The notes: generated by a model not told the origin, from the sequence alone. DNA of 64,000 nucleotides from Candidatus Endomicrobium procryptotermitis (GCA_031279415.1 JAITIP010000004.1:37766-101765); one strand, 5' to 3'. Positions 1-8,513 are shown, counted from the stretch's first letter. Numbers and translations are program-made.

Positions 1-171
1 GTAAAAAAGAACGTCGATTTTTTCATCTGATGCGGATTTTGTTCTGGAATCGGTTTTTATGCGCGACGCTTCTTTAAAAAGACTTTGGCTTATATGAGGA
101 ACACCCTGTGCAAAGAGGATATTCGAAAATAAAAATATTAAAAGAAGAATAAAAGTAAATTTAATTTTCAT
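1..171 (-). CDS. Secreted protein of unknown function, N-terminal part only
   Basis: Open from an ATG at 171 to the window edge (57 codons), so only the N-terminus is visible. It starts MKIKFTFILLLIFLF and continues to a plausible signal peptidase site near FAQG around residue 22, so the product is probably exported. AGGTGA lies 4-9 bases upstream and overlaps the stop of the preceding envelope gene, which ends 7 bp away, so the two are likely co-transcribed and translationally coupled. Nothing in the 35 mature residues identifies a family. Confidence 0.75.
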   Translation of the reverse strand, partial: MKIKFTFILLLIFLFSNILFAQGVPHISQSLFKEASRIKTDSRTKSASDEKIDVLFY

Positions 172-178
172 ATTTCAC

Positions 179-1114
179 CTAAAAATATATCTGTAAAGAT
201 AACATGCTCGTGTTTCCCAGCTCTCCGAAAGGCAGCCATGCGTAATCTACTGAAAAAAAACCGTATTCTACGCCGAATCCCACAGAAAGATTTTTATCGT
301 ACCATTCCCCTAAAGAATTGTTGTCATTATTTAAAGGCAGGCTATAACCCAATCTGGCAAAAAACATTTTATTATAATTGAATTCACAGGCGCCTTTTAA
401 CCACATTGTTTCATCGGAAAAAGCTCTGAGTTCAAATCCGTACATAAACATGGAGCCTATGTCTTGCGGAGCATCGACAATAGAAATATGTGCACTAGCG
501 GGCATTTTATAGCCGTCAATATCAACCCCTGCATTGTCTATTCCACCGCAGACATACCATGTTTTATCTGGCATGTATATGCCCGAAGCGCTTAATGCTA
601 TTGCTTCCATTATACTGCCGTCTATTGTCTCCCATACGTACTTAAAACCTACTCCAACGTATATTTCACTTGTAATTATTGTACCATACGATGCTGCGAT
701 AAACGCGTCATTTGCGCCAAAAGTGCCGTCTTTAATATAATCTCCCGAAGAATCTTCGAGATAAGAATCCATTTTACCGTAATCAAAACCGCCATAAGCG
801 ATATTTATGCCGTGATATCTGCTTTTGAAAGGTATCGTAATATTTAATGAATTGAAAGAAGTATCCTGAAAATACGCGCTGTAAGAAGCCGAAAGCGACA
901 CATTGTCAAAAAAAGGTATCATCGCGGGATTTGAACCAGCGGAAGACACGTTGAAAGCACTCATTGATGCCATTGCGGCTTGGGAAGCGTTAAGCGGTAT
1001 TTTTAAAAAATTAAAAAGAGTCGTCCCTGCAGTGCCAGCAGCATATAAATTGTTTAACGCAAAGAAGATGCAAAAACTACAGAGAAATACTTTCTTTAAT
1101 CTTGGTGTCAACAT
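179..1114 (-). CDS. PorV/UPF0164-like outer-membrane beta-barrel protein
   Basis: A 311-residue exported protein. From the ATG at 1114 (MLTPRLKKV) it has a basic start, a hydrophobic stretch and a cleavage region near LYAAG. The mature part begins with a segment containing GTTLFNFLKIP, then an ASMSAF/SAGSNPA region, then alternating aromatic and hydrophobic strands ending in an aromatic residue (LQIYF), as in outer-membrane barrels. The ANxAMASMSAF-SNPA pattern is typical of the UPF0164/PorV group found in spirochaetes, Bacteroidetes and Elusimicrobiota. An in-frame TTG lies 12 codons upstream (1150), but neither start has a good Shine-Dalgarno; the ATG gives the cleaner signal peptide. The barrel fold is inferred from composition. 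Confidence 0.7.
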   Translation of the reverse strand: MLTPRLKKVFLCSFCIFFALNNLYAAGTAGTTLFNFLKIPLNASQAAMASMSAFNVSSAGSNPAMIPFFDNVSLSASYSAYFQDTSFNSLNITIPFKSRYHGINIAYGGFDYGKMDSYLEDSSGDYIKDGTFGANDAFIAASYGTIITSEIYVGVGFKYVWETIDGSIMEAIALSASGIYMPDKTWYVCGGIDNAGVDIDGYKMPASAHISIVDAPQDIGSMFMYGFELRAFSDETMWLKGACEFNYNKMFFARLGYSLPLNNDNNSLGEWYDKNLSVGFGVEYGFFSVDYAWLPFGELGNTSMLSLQIYF

Positions 1115-1632
1115 TTGGAATATCAAACATAATTTTTTATAATAAATCAAGAGTTTTTCAAGTGTATTTTGCCGCCAGTTTTATTATTTGCACAAGCATT
1201 ATTTGTTCATATGTCGATTTTGTCATAACCTTCAATGTTTTATATAGATACGGAATTATCCCTTGACATATTGTTGAGCATTAGTACCATCTGCCAGCCA
1301 TCAACCCACTTAAAATGTTGATGACATAACAATTAACAACTTTTAGAGACACTCAATCACCGTTTAGTCATTGCCGTCATTACCAGGATGACTGACAGCA
1401 GCTACAAAGCAATCCAAAAAGCTAACAGAAACGACATTCTTATTCATATATTGCTTCGGCGATAAAACCGACTCGCAATGACGACTAAACCTGTGTCATA
1501 AATGAAGTGAATCAATTACAAAATATAATTAATATTTCAGTAACAATGCTGCCTTGATATGACAGAGCAAGATATCAAGGAATAATTCCGAAAGTTTTTT
1601 ATAAATTTGACGGCAGGCTGCGTTTCCCGTTT
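1115..1632. other. Non-coding gap with palindromic repeats
   Basis: About 500 bp between two minus-strand genes with no supportable ORF. It holds the GTTTAGTC-bounded inverted repeat described separately and, at 1552-1580, a perfect 9-bp stem (CCTTGATAT / ATATCAAGG) with an 11-nt loop. The stem lies 53 bp downstream of the metF stop but has no T-run on the minus strand, so it may protect the 3' end of the mRNA rather than terminate transcription. Confidence 0.6.
1362..1490. repeat. Palindromic intergenic repeat with GTTTAGTC ends
   Basis: The left end reads GTTTAGTC-ATTGCC and the right end GCAATGACGACTAAAC, which is its near inverted copy; both arms carry an inward (A/G)AAGCAAT block. The CGTCATTGCGAG...GAAGCAAT wording resembles dispersed, MITE-like palindromes known from several bacterial genomes. 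Short related strings (GGATGACAGACA, GCAGGATGACA) occur near 58400 and 9783. It contains no ORF. Confidence 0.55.
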
Positions 1633-2490
1633 CTATAATGAACTTTTTATTATTTGCGGTATATGTTCTTCCATACCTATTGCCATTATATGCACGCCAT
1701 CGGCAAAAGAGCGCAGTTCTTTTATAGTTTCTGCGCATATACGTATACCTTCTTCAAGCGGGTCGGAAGCATTATTTATTCTGTTACGAACGTTTTGCGG
1801 TATGTTTACTCCCGGCAGTTGCTGCAAAAAGTTCATAAATTTTGGCGACTTGATAAGCATGATTCCCGGCAGTGTTTTTACACCGAAATGTTTGATTTTA
1901 TCATGAAACTCGCCGTAACTTTTTGCGTCAAATATCGTTTGAGTTTGAAAAAATTCTGCGCCGGATTTAATCTTTTTTTCATACATAAGAATTTGAAGTT
2001 CGCTCGGTTCGGCTAAAGGATTTACCGCTGCTCCCAGACAAAACGTCGGACTTCCTGAAAGTTTTTTACCGGCAAGGTCGGTTCCTGTTTCAAGAAGCCT
2101 TGCGGCTTTTATCAGCTGCACTGTATCCAAATCGTAAACCGCTTTTGCGCTAGTATATTCGCCGGTATTCGGATGGTCGCCGCTGATAATAAGTATGTTT
2201 TCTATGCCTAAAATATCAGCGCTTAGCAATTCGGATTGTAAAGCTATTCTATTTTTATCTCTGCACGCAAGCTGCATAATCGGTTCAATTCCCATATCAA
2301 GTAAAATTTTACTCATTGCAAGCGAACCCGCCCGCATTGAAGCGCGCTGGTTGTCCGTAACGTTTACGGCATCAATACCGACAAGGCACGATGCTCTTTT
2401 TAAAAAGGCCGAAATGTCAGTGCCTTTTGGCGGATAAAGTTCTGCAGTTATAATAAATTTGCTGGATTTTAATTTTTCTTTGAATTTCAT
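1633..2490 (-). CDS. metF: Methylenetetrahydrofolate reductase
   Basis: A 285-residue TIM-barrel flavoprotein that reduces 5,10-methylene-THF to 5-methyl-THF for methionine synthesis and one-carbon flow. Family marks: TAELYPPKG with Glu17 (the proton-donor position), DNQRASMR near 46-53, LACRDKNR at 74-81, SGDHP at 103-107 and a PGI-M-KSPKF region in the second half. Length matches bacterial MetF (about 280-300). The ATG at 2490 is preceded by AGGAT at 8-nt spacing. It is the last gene before the repeat-bearing gap and has no operon partner in the window. Some family members depend on an MetV/zinc partner or use other electron donors; no such partner is adjacent. Confidence 0.9.
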   Translation of the reverse strand: MKFKEKLKSSKFIITAELYPPKGTDISAFLKRASCLVGIDAVNVTDNQRASMRAGSLAMSKILLDMGIEPIMQLACRDKNRIALQSELLSADILGIENILIISGDHPNTGEYTSAKAVYDLDTVQLIKAARLLETGTDLAGKKLSGSPTFCLGAAVNPLAEPSELQILMYEKKIKSGAEFFQTQTIFDAKSYGEFHDKIKHFGVKTLPGIMLIKSPKFMNFLQQLPGVNIPQNVRNRINNASDPLEEGIRICAETIKELRSFADGVHIMAIGMEEHIPQIIKSSL

Positions 2491-2627
2491 ATTTTTATCC
2501 TTTTAACAATTTGCAATATTTAACATATATATTACAAAGTTTTCAGCATAATAATAAAGTTTTTAAAAAAAATGGTAAAATAATAAAATTATTTCTTAAG
2601 TATTAATCTATAACTTTCGAGGGAAAT

Positions 2628-3494
2628 ATGGTAAGCAGCAGATTTAATATGGTCAATAGCTTTGATAAATTAGTGAAGAATATCGAAAAAAAACCTAAAA
2701 AGTCCAAAAAATCTGAAAAAGAAATATTAGTGAAATCTCCCCTTCGTTACCCAGGTGGAAAAAGCCGGGCAGTACCGCAAATAATCGATGAATATATCCC
2801 AAAAGGTTTACCTGCGCTTTGCTCGCCTTTTATTGGCGGCGGTTCTATTGAATTAGCATTAGCGAGCCGGGGAACTAGAGTATATGGTTATGATGCTTTT
2901 GAGCCTTTGGTTCGTTTTTGGCAGGTGCTTTTAAAGGATGCTCCTCATTTAGCAGAAGTTGTACGTAAATATAAAATAATGACACCAGCCATGTTTTACA
3001 ATTTACAAAAAACTTTCTTTAACTTAAAAGATCGTGTAGAGATAGCAGCTGCATTCTTCGCATTAAATCGTTCTTCTTTTAGCGGAACGACTTTATCGGG
3101 TGGTATGTCGCCGGGACACCCCCGTTTTACCCCGAGCATTATTGAACAGTTAGAAAAATTTTCAATTAAAAATCTTACTGTAAATTTAATGGATTTCAAA
3201 AAAAGCATTCCAAAACATGCTAATGATTTTCTGTATTGCGATCCTCCTTATCTAACAGAACAAAAGCTATATGGTAATAGAGGTGACCAACACGTAGGTT
3301 TTGACCATAAGGGACTTGCTGAGCTATTAATTTCTCGTGACGGCTGGATTTTATCGTATAATAACTGCGAACAAATAAGGAATATGTACAAAGGACATCG
3401 AATCATTACGACTAAATGGACTTATGGCATGGGCAATTCTAAAAAATCAAATGAAGTGTTAATATTGAGCAAAGATTTTAAGAAGGCTGTATGA
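2628..3494 (+). CDS. D12-class adenine-N6 DNA methyltransferase
   Basis: A 288-residue methylase of the Dam/D12 class. It has RYPGGKS (40-46), the SAM-binding FIGGG (68-72) and the catalytic DPPY (205-208), in the alpha-class order; these mark methylation of adenine N6. A Lys/Ser-rich N-terminal 35 residues precede the domain. The start at 2628 is supported by GAGGGAAAT directly upstream. The stop overlaps the start of the HaeIII-family endonuclease gene by 4 bp (ATGA), which marks a restriction-modification pair with the methylase made first. The recognition sequence cannot be read from the protein, but it must contain A. The R-M pair sits alone between convergent housekeeping genes, consistent with acquisition. 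Confidence 0.92.
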   Translation: MVSSRFNMVNSFDKLVKNIEKKPKKSKKSEKEILVKSPLRYPGGKSRAVPQIIDEYIPKGLPALCSPFIGGGSIELALASRGTRVYGYDAFEPLVRFWQVLLKDAPHLAEVVRKYKIMTPAMFYNLQKTFFNLKDRVEIAAAFFALNRSSFSGTTLSGGMSPGHPRFTPSIIEQLEKFSIKNLTVNLMDFKKSIPKHANDFLYCDPPYLTEQKLYGNRGDQHVGFDHKGLAELLISRDGWILSYNNCEQIRNMYKGHRIITTKWTYGMGNSKKSNEVLILSKDFKKAV

Positions 3495-4387
3495 ACAATA
3501 CATCTCATGGCAAAGCATTTGAATACGCTTTAGCGGCTGCGTTTAGTCAGATTACTAAAGTAAATATTTTAGAAAACCAAGCTTTAGAAACTGCAAAAAA
3601 ATGCTATGAATTATTAGATTTATCTCATAGAAATTTATTACAAAAATCTTCAGATGAAGCAGCTTTATTTTTGTCTGCTCACGATACTAAAATTCAAAAA
3701 GCCCGCTCTATCATGCTTCAAAATGATGCCATAGGAATACAAGGAGATGTGAGAGACATTGTCATTGAAGTTCCTATAAGTCAGCAAGTGGGAATTTCTG
3801 CAAAGCATAATCATAATGCTGTAAAGCATTCCAGATTATCCGATAAAATAGACTTTGGTAAAGAATGGGCAGATTATCCTTGCAGCGAAAAGTATTTCAA
3901 AGCTGTTAATCCTATTTTTTCACAATTGCGTGAAATGAAAGCTCAAAAAATGTTTTTCAAGGAAATACAGGGTAAAGAAGGAAGAATTTATTTACCTGTA
4001 CTCATTGCCTTTGAAGATGAGCTAAAACGTTTATGTGAAAATTTTAGAAGCATTTTTGTTGAAAGATTCTTCAGGTATTTGTTAGGTCGTCATGATTTTT
4101 ACAAAGTCATTCTAAACAATAAAGATAAATCAAAAGAAGTTGTTATTCAATCGGTAAACATCGGTGGCACACTTGATTATGGTAAAAAGTGGAAAATACC
4201 AAATCGTATACATTCAATAAATAGGAAACGATACTCTTCCAGCACTATTGAAGTAATATTTGACGGCGGATGGAATATTTCTTTTAGGCTTCACAATGCT
4301 AGCAGTAAAGTTGAGCCTTCATTAAAGTTTGATATTCAATTTATCGGTCTTCCTAATTCCGTTTCTTCACATCAAATTAAAATTTAA
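3491..4387 (+). CDS. HaeIII-family type II restriction endonuclease
   Basis: A 298-residue protein that follows the HaeIII family (Pfam RE_HaeIII) along its whole length: GKAFEYAL at 7-14, GDVRD at 85-89, the ISAKHNH...VKHSRLS block at 102-117, DFGKEW at 121-126, RYLLGRHDFYKV in the middle and HNASSKVEPSLKFD near the end. The Asp of GDVRD and Lys of SAK are candidate metal and catalytic residues of a PD-(D/E)xK-type site (inference). Classical HaeIII cuts GGCC and is paired with a C5-cytosine methylase; here the partner is an adenine methylase. The start overlaps the methylase stop by 4 bp, so expression is coupled. The frame is intact. Confidence 0.88.
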   Translation: MNNTSHGKAFEYALAAAFSQITKVNILENQALETAKKCYELLDLSHRNLLQKSSDEAALFLSAHDTKIQKARSIMLQNDAIGIQGDVRDIVIEVPISQQVGISAKHNHNAVKHSRLSDKIDFGKEWADYPCSEKYFKAVNPIFSQLREMKAQKMFFKEIQGKEGRIYLPVLIAFEDELKRLCENFRSIFVERFFRYLLGRHDFYKVILNNKDKSKEVVIQSVNIGGTLDYGKKWKIPNRIHSINRKRYSSSTIEVIFDGGWNISFRLHNASSKVEPSLKFDIQFIGLPNSVSSHQIKI

Positions 4388-4562
4388 GATACTAGAGACT
4401 GTTCACTCTAATGGTCTAGATATTCCACTATGGCAAGTTGCCATGTAACTGCGCAAGGCAGACTTCATCACGCAGCTTCACGGCAGTGGAAATTCCACGG
4501 GAATGATTAAAAATTTGAGATTTACGCTGAAAACAACGTCCCAATGCCGACTCCAAAATAAA

Positions 4563-4596
4563 AAAACCCTTGGGAATTTTTATCTCAAGGGTTTTG
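4563..4596 (-). terminator. Rho-independent terminator of cspA
   Basis: On the minus strand, 15 bp past the cspA stop: a CCCTTGAGA / TCCCAAGGG stem (one mismatch) with an A/T-rich 8-nt loop, followed by seven T. The other side carries only four T, so it could also act weakly on read-through from the restriction endonuclease gene. Confidence 0.8.
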
Positions 4597-4610
4597 GGCA
4601 TTTGGTTAGA

Positions 4611-4814
4611 TTAGATTTTCTTTATGTTCGCCGCTTTAGGACCTTTGTCTGAATTTACAACCTCAAATTCAACGCTATCGCCTTCTGCCAACGATTTAAA
4701 ACCTTCGGACTGAATAGCTGAATAGTGTGCAAATACATCACCTGATCCATCATTGTTGGAAATAAATCCATAACCTTTCTGGTCGTTAAACCACTTAACT
4801 TTGCCTTGTGCCAT
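4611..4814 (-). CDS. cspA: Cold-shock domain protein (CspA family)
   Basis: A 67-residue single OB-fold protein that binds single-stranded RNA/DNA and melts mRNA structure. It starts [11 protein letters not shown], with RNP1 as KGYGFIS and RNP2 as DVFAHYS, and ends in [10 protein letters not shown], the full length of bacterial Csp proteins. The start is the ATG at 4814: AGGAG stands 9 nt upstream, whereas the in-frame TTG at 4823 abuts the AGGAG and is too close. It is monocistronic, with its own sigma-70-like promoter, a structured 5' leader and a terminator. The gene number in the genome is unknown, so whether it is cold-induced or constitutive cannot be said. Confidence 0.95.
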   Translation of the reverse strand: MAQGKVKWFNDQKGYGFISNNDGSGDVFAHYSAIQSEGFKSLAEGDSVEFEVVNSDKGPKAANIKKI

Positions 4815-4838
4815 TTGCTGCAACTCCTTGTTTTTTCC

Positions 4839-4925
4839 TATCCGGTTTGTCCCGGATAACTTTATTTTTAGATTACATATTTGTAATCGTTTTGTTATTT
4901 AATAAAATAATTATATAATTGTCAA
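4839..4925 (-). promoter_or_regulatory. cspA promoter and two-hairpin 5' leader
   Basis: On the minus strand a TTGACA box (4920-4925) and a TTAAAT box (4897-4902) are separated by exactly 17 bp. The leader then holds two perfect stem-loops: GATTAC/GTAATC with a 6-nt loop (4871-4888) and TATCCGG/CCGGATA with a 6-nt loop (4839-4858). The second ends some 12 nt before AGGAG. This layout suits a structured leader that responds to temperature or to Csp binding; the first dyad, just past the -10 box, could instead be an operator. The sequence shows the elements; the role is inferred. Confidence 0.6.
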
Positions 4926-4991
4926 GTAGAAAATATATTTTTTATTTTGCACGTTTACAAAATAAATTACGTTTGGACATGGAAGTATATA

Positions 4992-6044
4992 ATGTTTGAA
5001 AAAGTAAAAATACTAAAAAAACAATTTTATAAGAAATCGCTGCTTTTTACGAATACACTGGAAACTTTTTATCTTACTGGTGCAAATTTTGGAGGTTTTT
5101 GGATTTTGACGCTGAAAGGCAAAATATGTCTAATCGCTTCAAAAATGATTGAAAATCAAGTAAGAGAGTTTTTTACCGGACAAAATATACATATATATAT
5201 ATGTGTTCCTTTCGCACAAAAAGCTGCGGAAATAATTAAAGAGCATAAAGAGAATTTAGTTTTGACTGACTCCAGATACATCAGCACATCCGGGTATTTA
5301 ACTTTAAAGACAGACTTTTCTAAAAACGATATAAGAATTGAAATAAAATCCGGTATTCTAGATAAATTGCGCGCGGTTAAATCTGAAAATGAAATAAAAA
5401 ATTTGAAAGAGGCTTGCCGTATAGTTTCACAAGTGTGCGAAACTGTAAAAAGCAAACTTAAACCCGGCATTATGGAGCTTGACGTACATTATAAAATATT
5501 GGAATTGTTTGCTAAAAATAAAGTTAAAGAAAGTTTTACACCGATTGTGGCGGCGGGTAAAAATTCGGCAAATCCGCATCATGCAAGTTCTAATTATAAA
5601 ATTAAGAAAAATGATACAATAATGCTGGATATAGGCTGCATGTATAACGGGTATTGTTCCGATTTGACACGTACTTACTATTTAGGTAAAATTAACGATA
5701 AATTCAGAAAGATTTGGGATACGGTAAAACAATCCCAAAGCGCTGTTTTGAAAAAAATAAAAGCAGGACTGCCACTGTCTTGGGCAGATAAAACGGCAAG
5801 AGCCGTTATAGATATGGCAGGATATAAAGACAATTTTATTCATATGACCGGACATGGAGTAGGAATAGAGATACATGAGATGCCTTCGCTTTCGTCAGAT
5901 GCAGAAGGTATTTTTTTACGGAATATGGCCGTTACCATAGAGCCGGGTATATATTTAAATGATGACTTCGGTGTAAGAATAGAAGATACGGTACTTATAA
6001 CTGATAAAGGCTGCGAAATTTTAACTTCCGCTGCTTATGAATAA
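4992..6044 (+). CDS. M24-family metallopeptidase (Xaa-Pro dipeptidase/aminopeptidase type)
   Basis: A 350-residue pita-bread-fold peptidase. All five metal ligands are present: Asp213 (IMLDIG), Asp224 (CSDLTRT), His288 (TGHGVG), Glu317 (IEPGIY) and Glu331 (RIEDTV). The first 120 residues form a creatinase-like N-terminal domain, as in PepQ/PepP-type Xaa-Pro enzymes, not methionine aminopeptidase. The ATG at 4992 has GGAAG 6 nt upstream; an in-frame start 15 codons earlier lacks one. It directly precedes efp (25 bp gap), a common arrangement, so it is probably co-transcribed with efp, accB and accC. Its exact substrate is not determined. Confidence 0.88.
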   Translation: MFEKVKILKKQFYKKSLLFTNTLETFYLTGANFGGFWILTLKGKICLIASKMIENQVREFFTGQNIHIYICVPFAQKAAEIIKEHKENLVLTDSRYISTSGYLTLKTDFSKNDIRIEIKSGILDKLRAVKSENEIKNLKEACRIVSQVCETVKSKLKPGIMELDVHYKILELFAKNKVKESFTPIVAAGKNSANPHHASSNYKIKKNDTIMLDIGCMYNGYCSDLTRTYYLGKINDKFRKIWDTVKQSQSAVLKKIKAGLPLSWADKTARAVIDMAGYKDNFIHMTGHGVGIEIHEMPSLSSDAEGIFLRNMAVTIEPGIYLNDDFGVRIEDTVLITDKGCEILTSAAYE

Positions 6045-6069
6045 AAAATGTAAAATTTAGGGAGATAAA

Positions 6070-6627
6070 ATGATTTCAACATCTGATTTTAGAAACGGAC
6101 TCAATATTTTGGTTGATGGAGAGCCTTATCAGATTACATGGTTTCAAAATCATAAGCCCGGAAAAGGCGGCGCCGTAATGCGCGTAAAGCTCAGACATCT
6201 TAAAAAAGGCGGCACAATAGAACGCACTTTCAAATCCGGCGAAAAGTTTGAATCTTTAAGCGTTACAAGGCAGAAAAAGCAGTTCCTTTATAAAGAAGGC
6301 GAAAAGTTTAATTTTATGGACATGAACTCTTACGAACAAGTAAGCGTCGCACCTGAGTTTATCGGAGAAATGGTAAACTATCTTAAAGAAAATCTTGAAG
6401 TTGAAGCTGTATATCTTGAAAATGAACTTATCGGCATGGAGCTTCCTTTGATTATAGAAATGACAATTTCTGAAGCGGAACCTGGAATTAAAGGCGATTC
6501 GGTTTCCAATATGACAAAGATGGCAAAACTTGAAACTGGCGCGGATATCAGGGTTCCTTTATTTATCAAAGAAGGCGATAAAATTAAAGTGGATACAAGA
6601 ACCGGAGAATACGTAGAAAGAGTATAA
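6070..6627 (+). CDS. efp: Translation elongation factor P
   Basis: A 185-residue EF-P, which enters the ribosome E site and relieves stalling at polyproline. The three beta-barrel domains fit the length. The acceptor-mimicking loop reads KPGKGGA with Lys32 at the tip, so a lysine-type modification (EpmA-like beta-lysylation or another) or an unmodified Lys is expected; no modification gene lies in the window. The C-terminal EF-P signature region (GDSVSNMTKMAKLETGADIRVP) is complete. AGGGAG precedes the ATG by 6 nt. It is second in the peptidase-efp-accB-accC run. Confidence 0.97.
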   Translation: MISTSDFRNGLNILVDGEPYQITWFQNHKPGKGGAVMRVKLRHLKKGGTIERTFKSGEKFESLSVTRQKKQFLYKEGEKFNFMDMNSYEQVSVAPEFIGEMVNYLKENLEVEAVYLENELIGMELPLIIEMTISEAEPGIKGDSVSNMTKMAKLETGADIRVPLFIKEGDKIKVDTRTGEYVERV

Positions 6628-6655
6628 ATGAGTAGAGTTCAAATAAGAGGTGGAT

Positions 6656-7087
6656 ATGAATCCGAATGAAATTAAAGATTTTTTAAAGTCTATACATGAT
6701 ACAGACATCGAAGAAATGCACTTTGAAAGCGGTGAAAATTCTTTATATTTTAAAAAGAATTATATCGAAGCGATCATGCCGGCGGCTGCTGTAAAAATAA
6801 AAGAGGAGCCGCTAAAAGAAAAACCTACTGTGCCGAAATCAACCATAACAGCTATCAAATCGACTATGGTGGGAACTTTTGCAAGTGCTCAAAACAACGA
6901 CAAACCGCCGTTTGTCATGGAAGGTGACAGCGTAAAGCCGGGACAAAAAATCGGCCAGATTGAAGCGATGAAAATTATAAAAGATGTCAACTCGCACCTA
7001 AGCGGGAAAATAGTAAAAATCAGCGTTTTAAATGGTCAGTCGATCGAATACGGGCAGGAATTGTTTCTTATAGATACGAGCAAATAA
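6656..7087 (+). CDS. accB: Biotin carboxyl carrier protein of acetyl-CoA carboxylase
   Basis: A 143-residue carrier. Its N-terminal helix region (residues 1-35) is followed by a Lys/Pro-rich linker (46-65) and a biotinyl domain whose EAMKI motif places the biotinylated lysine at 106. The ATG at 6656 has AGAGG at 5-nt spacing; the in-frame GTG at 6650 lies inside that site and is rejected. It lies 28 bp after efp and 39 bp before accC, the usual accBC order. The carboxyltransferase genes (accA, accD) are not in the window. It acts in the cytoplasm in the first step of fatty-acid synthesis. Confidence 0.95.
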   Translation: MNPNEIKDFLKSIHDTDIEEMHFESGENSLYFKKNYIEAIMPAAAVKIKEEPLKEKPTVPKSTITAIKSTMVGTFASAQNNDKPPFVMEGDSVKPGQKIGQIEAMKIIKDVNSHLSGKIVKISVLNGQSIEYGQELFLIDTSK

Positions 7088-7126
7088 ATTTAGAATTTGG
7101 GAAAATTTTTTCTCAGGAGATAATTG

Positions 7127-8476
7127 ATGTTCAAGAAAGTTTTGATAGCGAACAGAGGCGAAATCGCTTGCAGAATAATAAGAGCGTGTAGGGAACTCGG
7201 CGTTAAAACGGTAGCGATACATTCTGAAGCAGATAAAGAAAATATGCATGTAAAACTTGCCGACCAGTCCATATGCATAGGGCCCGCCTCTTCATCGGAA
7301 AGTTATCTTAATATCCCGAGCATCATTGCCGCTGCGGAAATTTCAGGAGCGGACGCCATACATCCGGGATATGGATTTCTTGCTGAAAATACTTATTTTG
7401 CTGAAGTCTGTGAAGCGTGTGGAATAAAATTTGTAGGTCCTAAAAAAGAGTCCATTGAAAAAATGGGCGATAAAATTGCCGCGATTGATCTTATGAAAAA
7501 AGCCGGCGTTCCAGTTGTTCCAGGTTCAGGCGTTCCTGTAAATGCAGACGACCCCAAAGTTGCAGCGCTTGCCAAAAAAATAGGTTATCCCGTAATCATA
7601 AAAGCGACTGCCGGCGGTGGTGGAAAAGGTATGAGAATAGTCGTCTCAGAAGAAACTTTGAAAAATTCCATAATTATGGCTCAGGAAGAAGCAAAAAGAG
7701 CGTTCGGCAATCCCGACGTTTATATGGAAAAATATATTGAAGAGCCTCATCACATAGAATTTCAGATTTTGGGCGATTCTTATGGAAAGGTATGCTATTT
7801 GCCGGAAAGAGATTGTTCGATTCAAAGAAGACATCAAAAATTGGTTGAAGAAAGTCCTTCTCCTTTTGTCGATGACGTTTTAAGAAAAAAAATGGGCAAA
7901 GCCGCTAAAAATGCAGCCGCTGCCGTCAATTATATTACAGTCGGCACGGTCGAATTTCTTGTAGATAAAAAGAAAAACTTTTATTTTATGGAAATGAATA
8001 CAAGAATACAGGTTGAACATCCCGTAACAGAAATGATAACCGCAATAGATATTGTCAAAGAGCAGATAAAACTTGCAGCAGGAGAAAAACTTTCTTTCAA
8101 TTCGGAAAAAGTAAAAATATTGGGGCATGCCATAGAGTGCAGAATAAATGCGGAAGATCCAGATAAAGATTTTATACCTTCTCCCGGTACTATAGGAAGG
8201 CTTTATCTTCCTGGCGGTCCCGGAATAAGGTTGGATACGCATGTTTATTCAGGTTATACGATACCTCCATTTTATGACAGTCTTATAGCAAAAATCATAG
8301 CACAGGGAGCGGACAGGGAAGAAGCGATTATGAGGATGCAAAGAGCATTGAAAGAAGTTGAAATCGAAGGGATAAAAAATACTTCGACGCTTCATTATAA
8401 AATTATGGCAAACGAGAAGTTTCGTAAAGGCGGAGTGGCAACTGATTTTCTGCCGAAATATATTTTTGGCAGGTGA
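7127..8476 (+). CDS. accC: Biotin carboxylase subunit of acetyl-CoA carboxylase
   Basis: A 449-residue ATP-grasp enzyme that carboxylates biotin on AccB. It has the N-terminal KVLIANRGEIACR fold, the glycine-rich ATP lid GGGGKGM (163-169), and the MEMNTRIQVEHPVTE active-site block in the second half. The C-terminal domain is complete and it has no carrier or transcarboxylase fusion, so it is a stand-alone subunit. CAGGAG lies 7 nt before the ATG at 7127; a TTG one codon upstream is in frame but less likely. The transcript probably ends at the hairpin 40 bp downstream. Confidence 0.96.
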   Translation: MFKKVLIANRGEIACRIIRACRELGVKTVAIHSEADKENMHVKLADQSICIGPASSSESYLNIPSIIAAAEISGADAIHPGYGFLAENTYFAEVCEACGIKFVGPKKESIEKMGDKIAAIDLMKKAGVPVVPGSGVPVNADDPKVAALAKKIGYPVIIKATAGGGGKGMRIVVSEETLKNSIIMAQEEAKRAFGNPDVYMEKYIEEPHHIEFQILGDSYGKVCYLPERDCSIQRRHQKLVEESPSPFVDDVLRKKMGKAAKNAAAAVNYITVGTVEFLVDKKKNFYFMEMNTRIQVEHPVTEMITAIDIVKEQIKLAAGEKLSFNSEKVKILGHAIECRINAEDPDKDFIPSPGTIGRLYLPGGPGIRLDTHVYSGYTIPPFYDSLIAKIIAQGADREEAIMRMQRALKEVEIEGIKNTSTLHYKIMANEKFRKGGVATDFLPKYIFGR

Positions 8477-8513
8477 AAAATGGCGGTATGTTTTAATTAT
8501 TGCATAATTTAAA

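Noticed and set aside
898..925. tRNA T-arm-like text (GGTTCAAATCCCGCG on the minus strand)
   Set aside because: It encodes the conserved GSNPAM of the PorV-like protein; no acceptor or anticodon stem fits around it.
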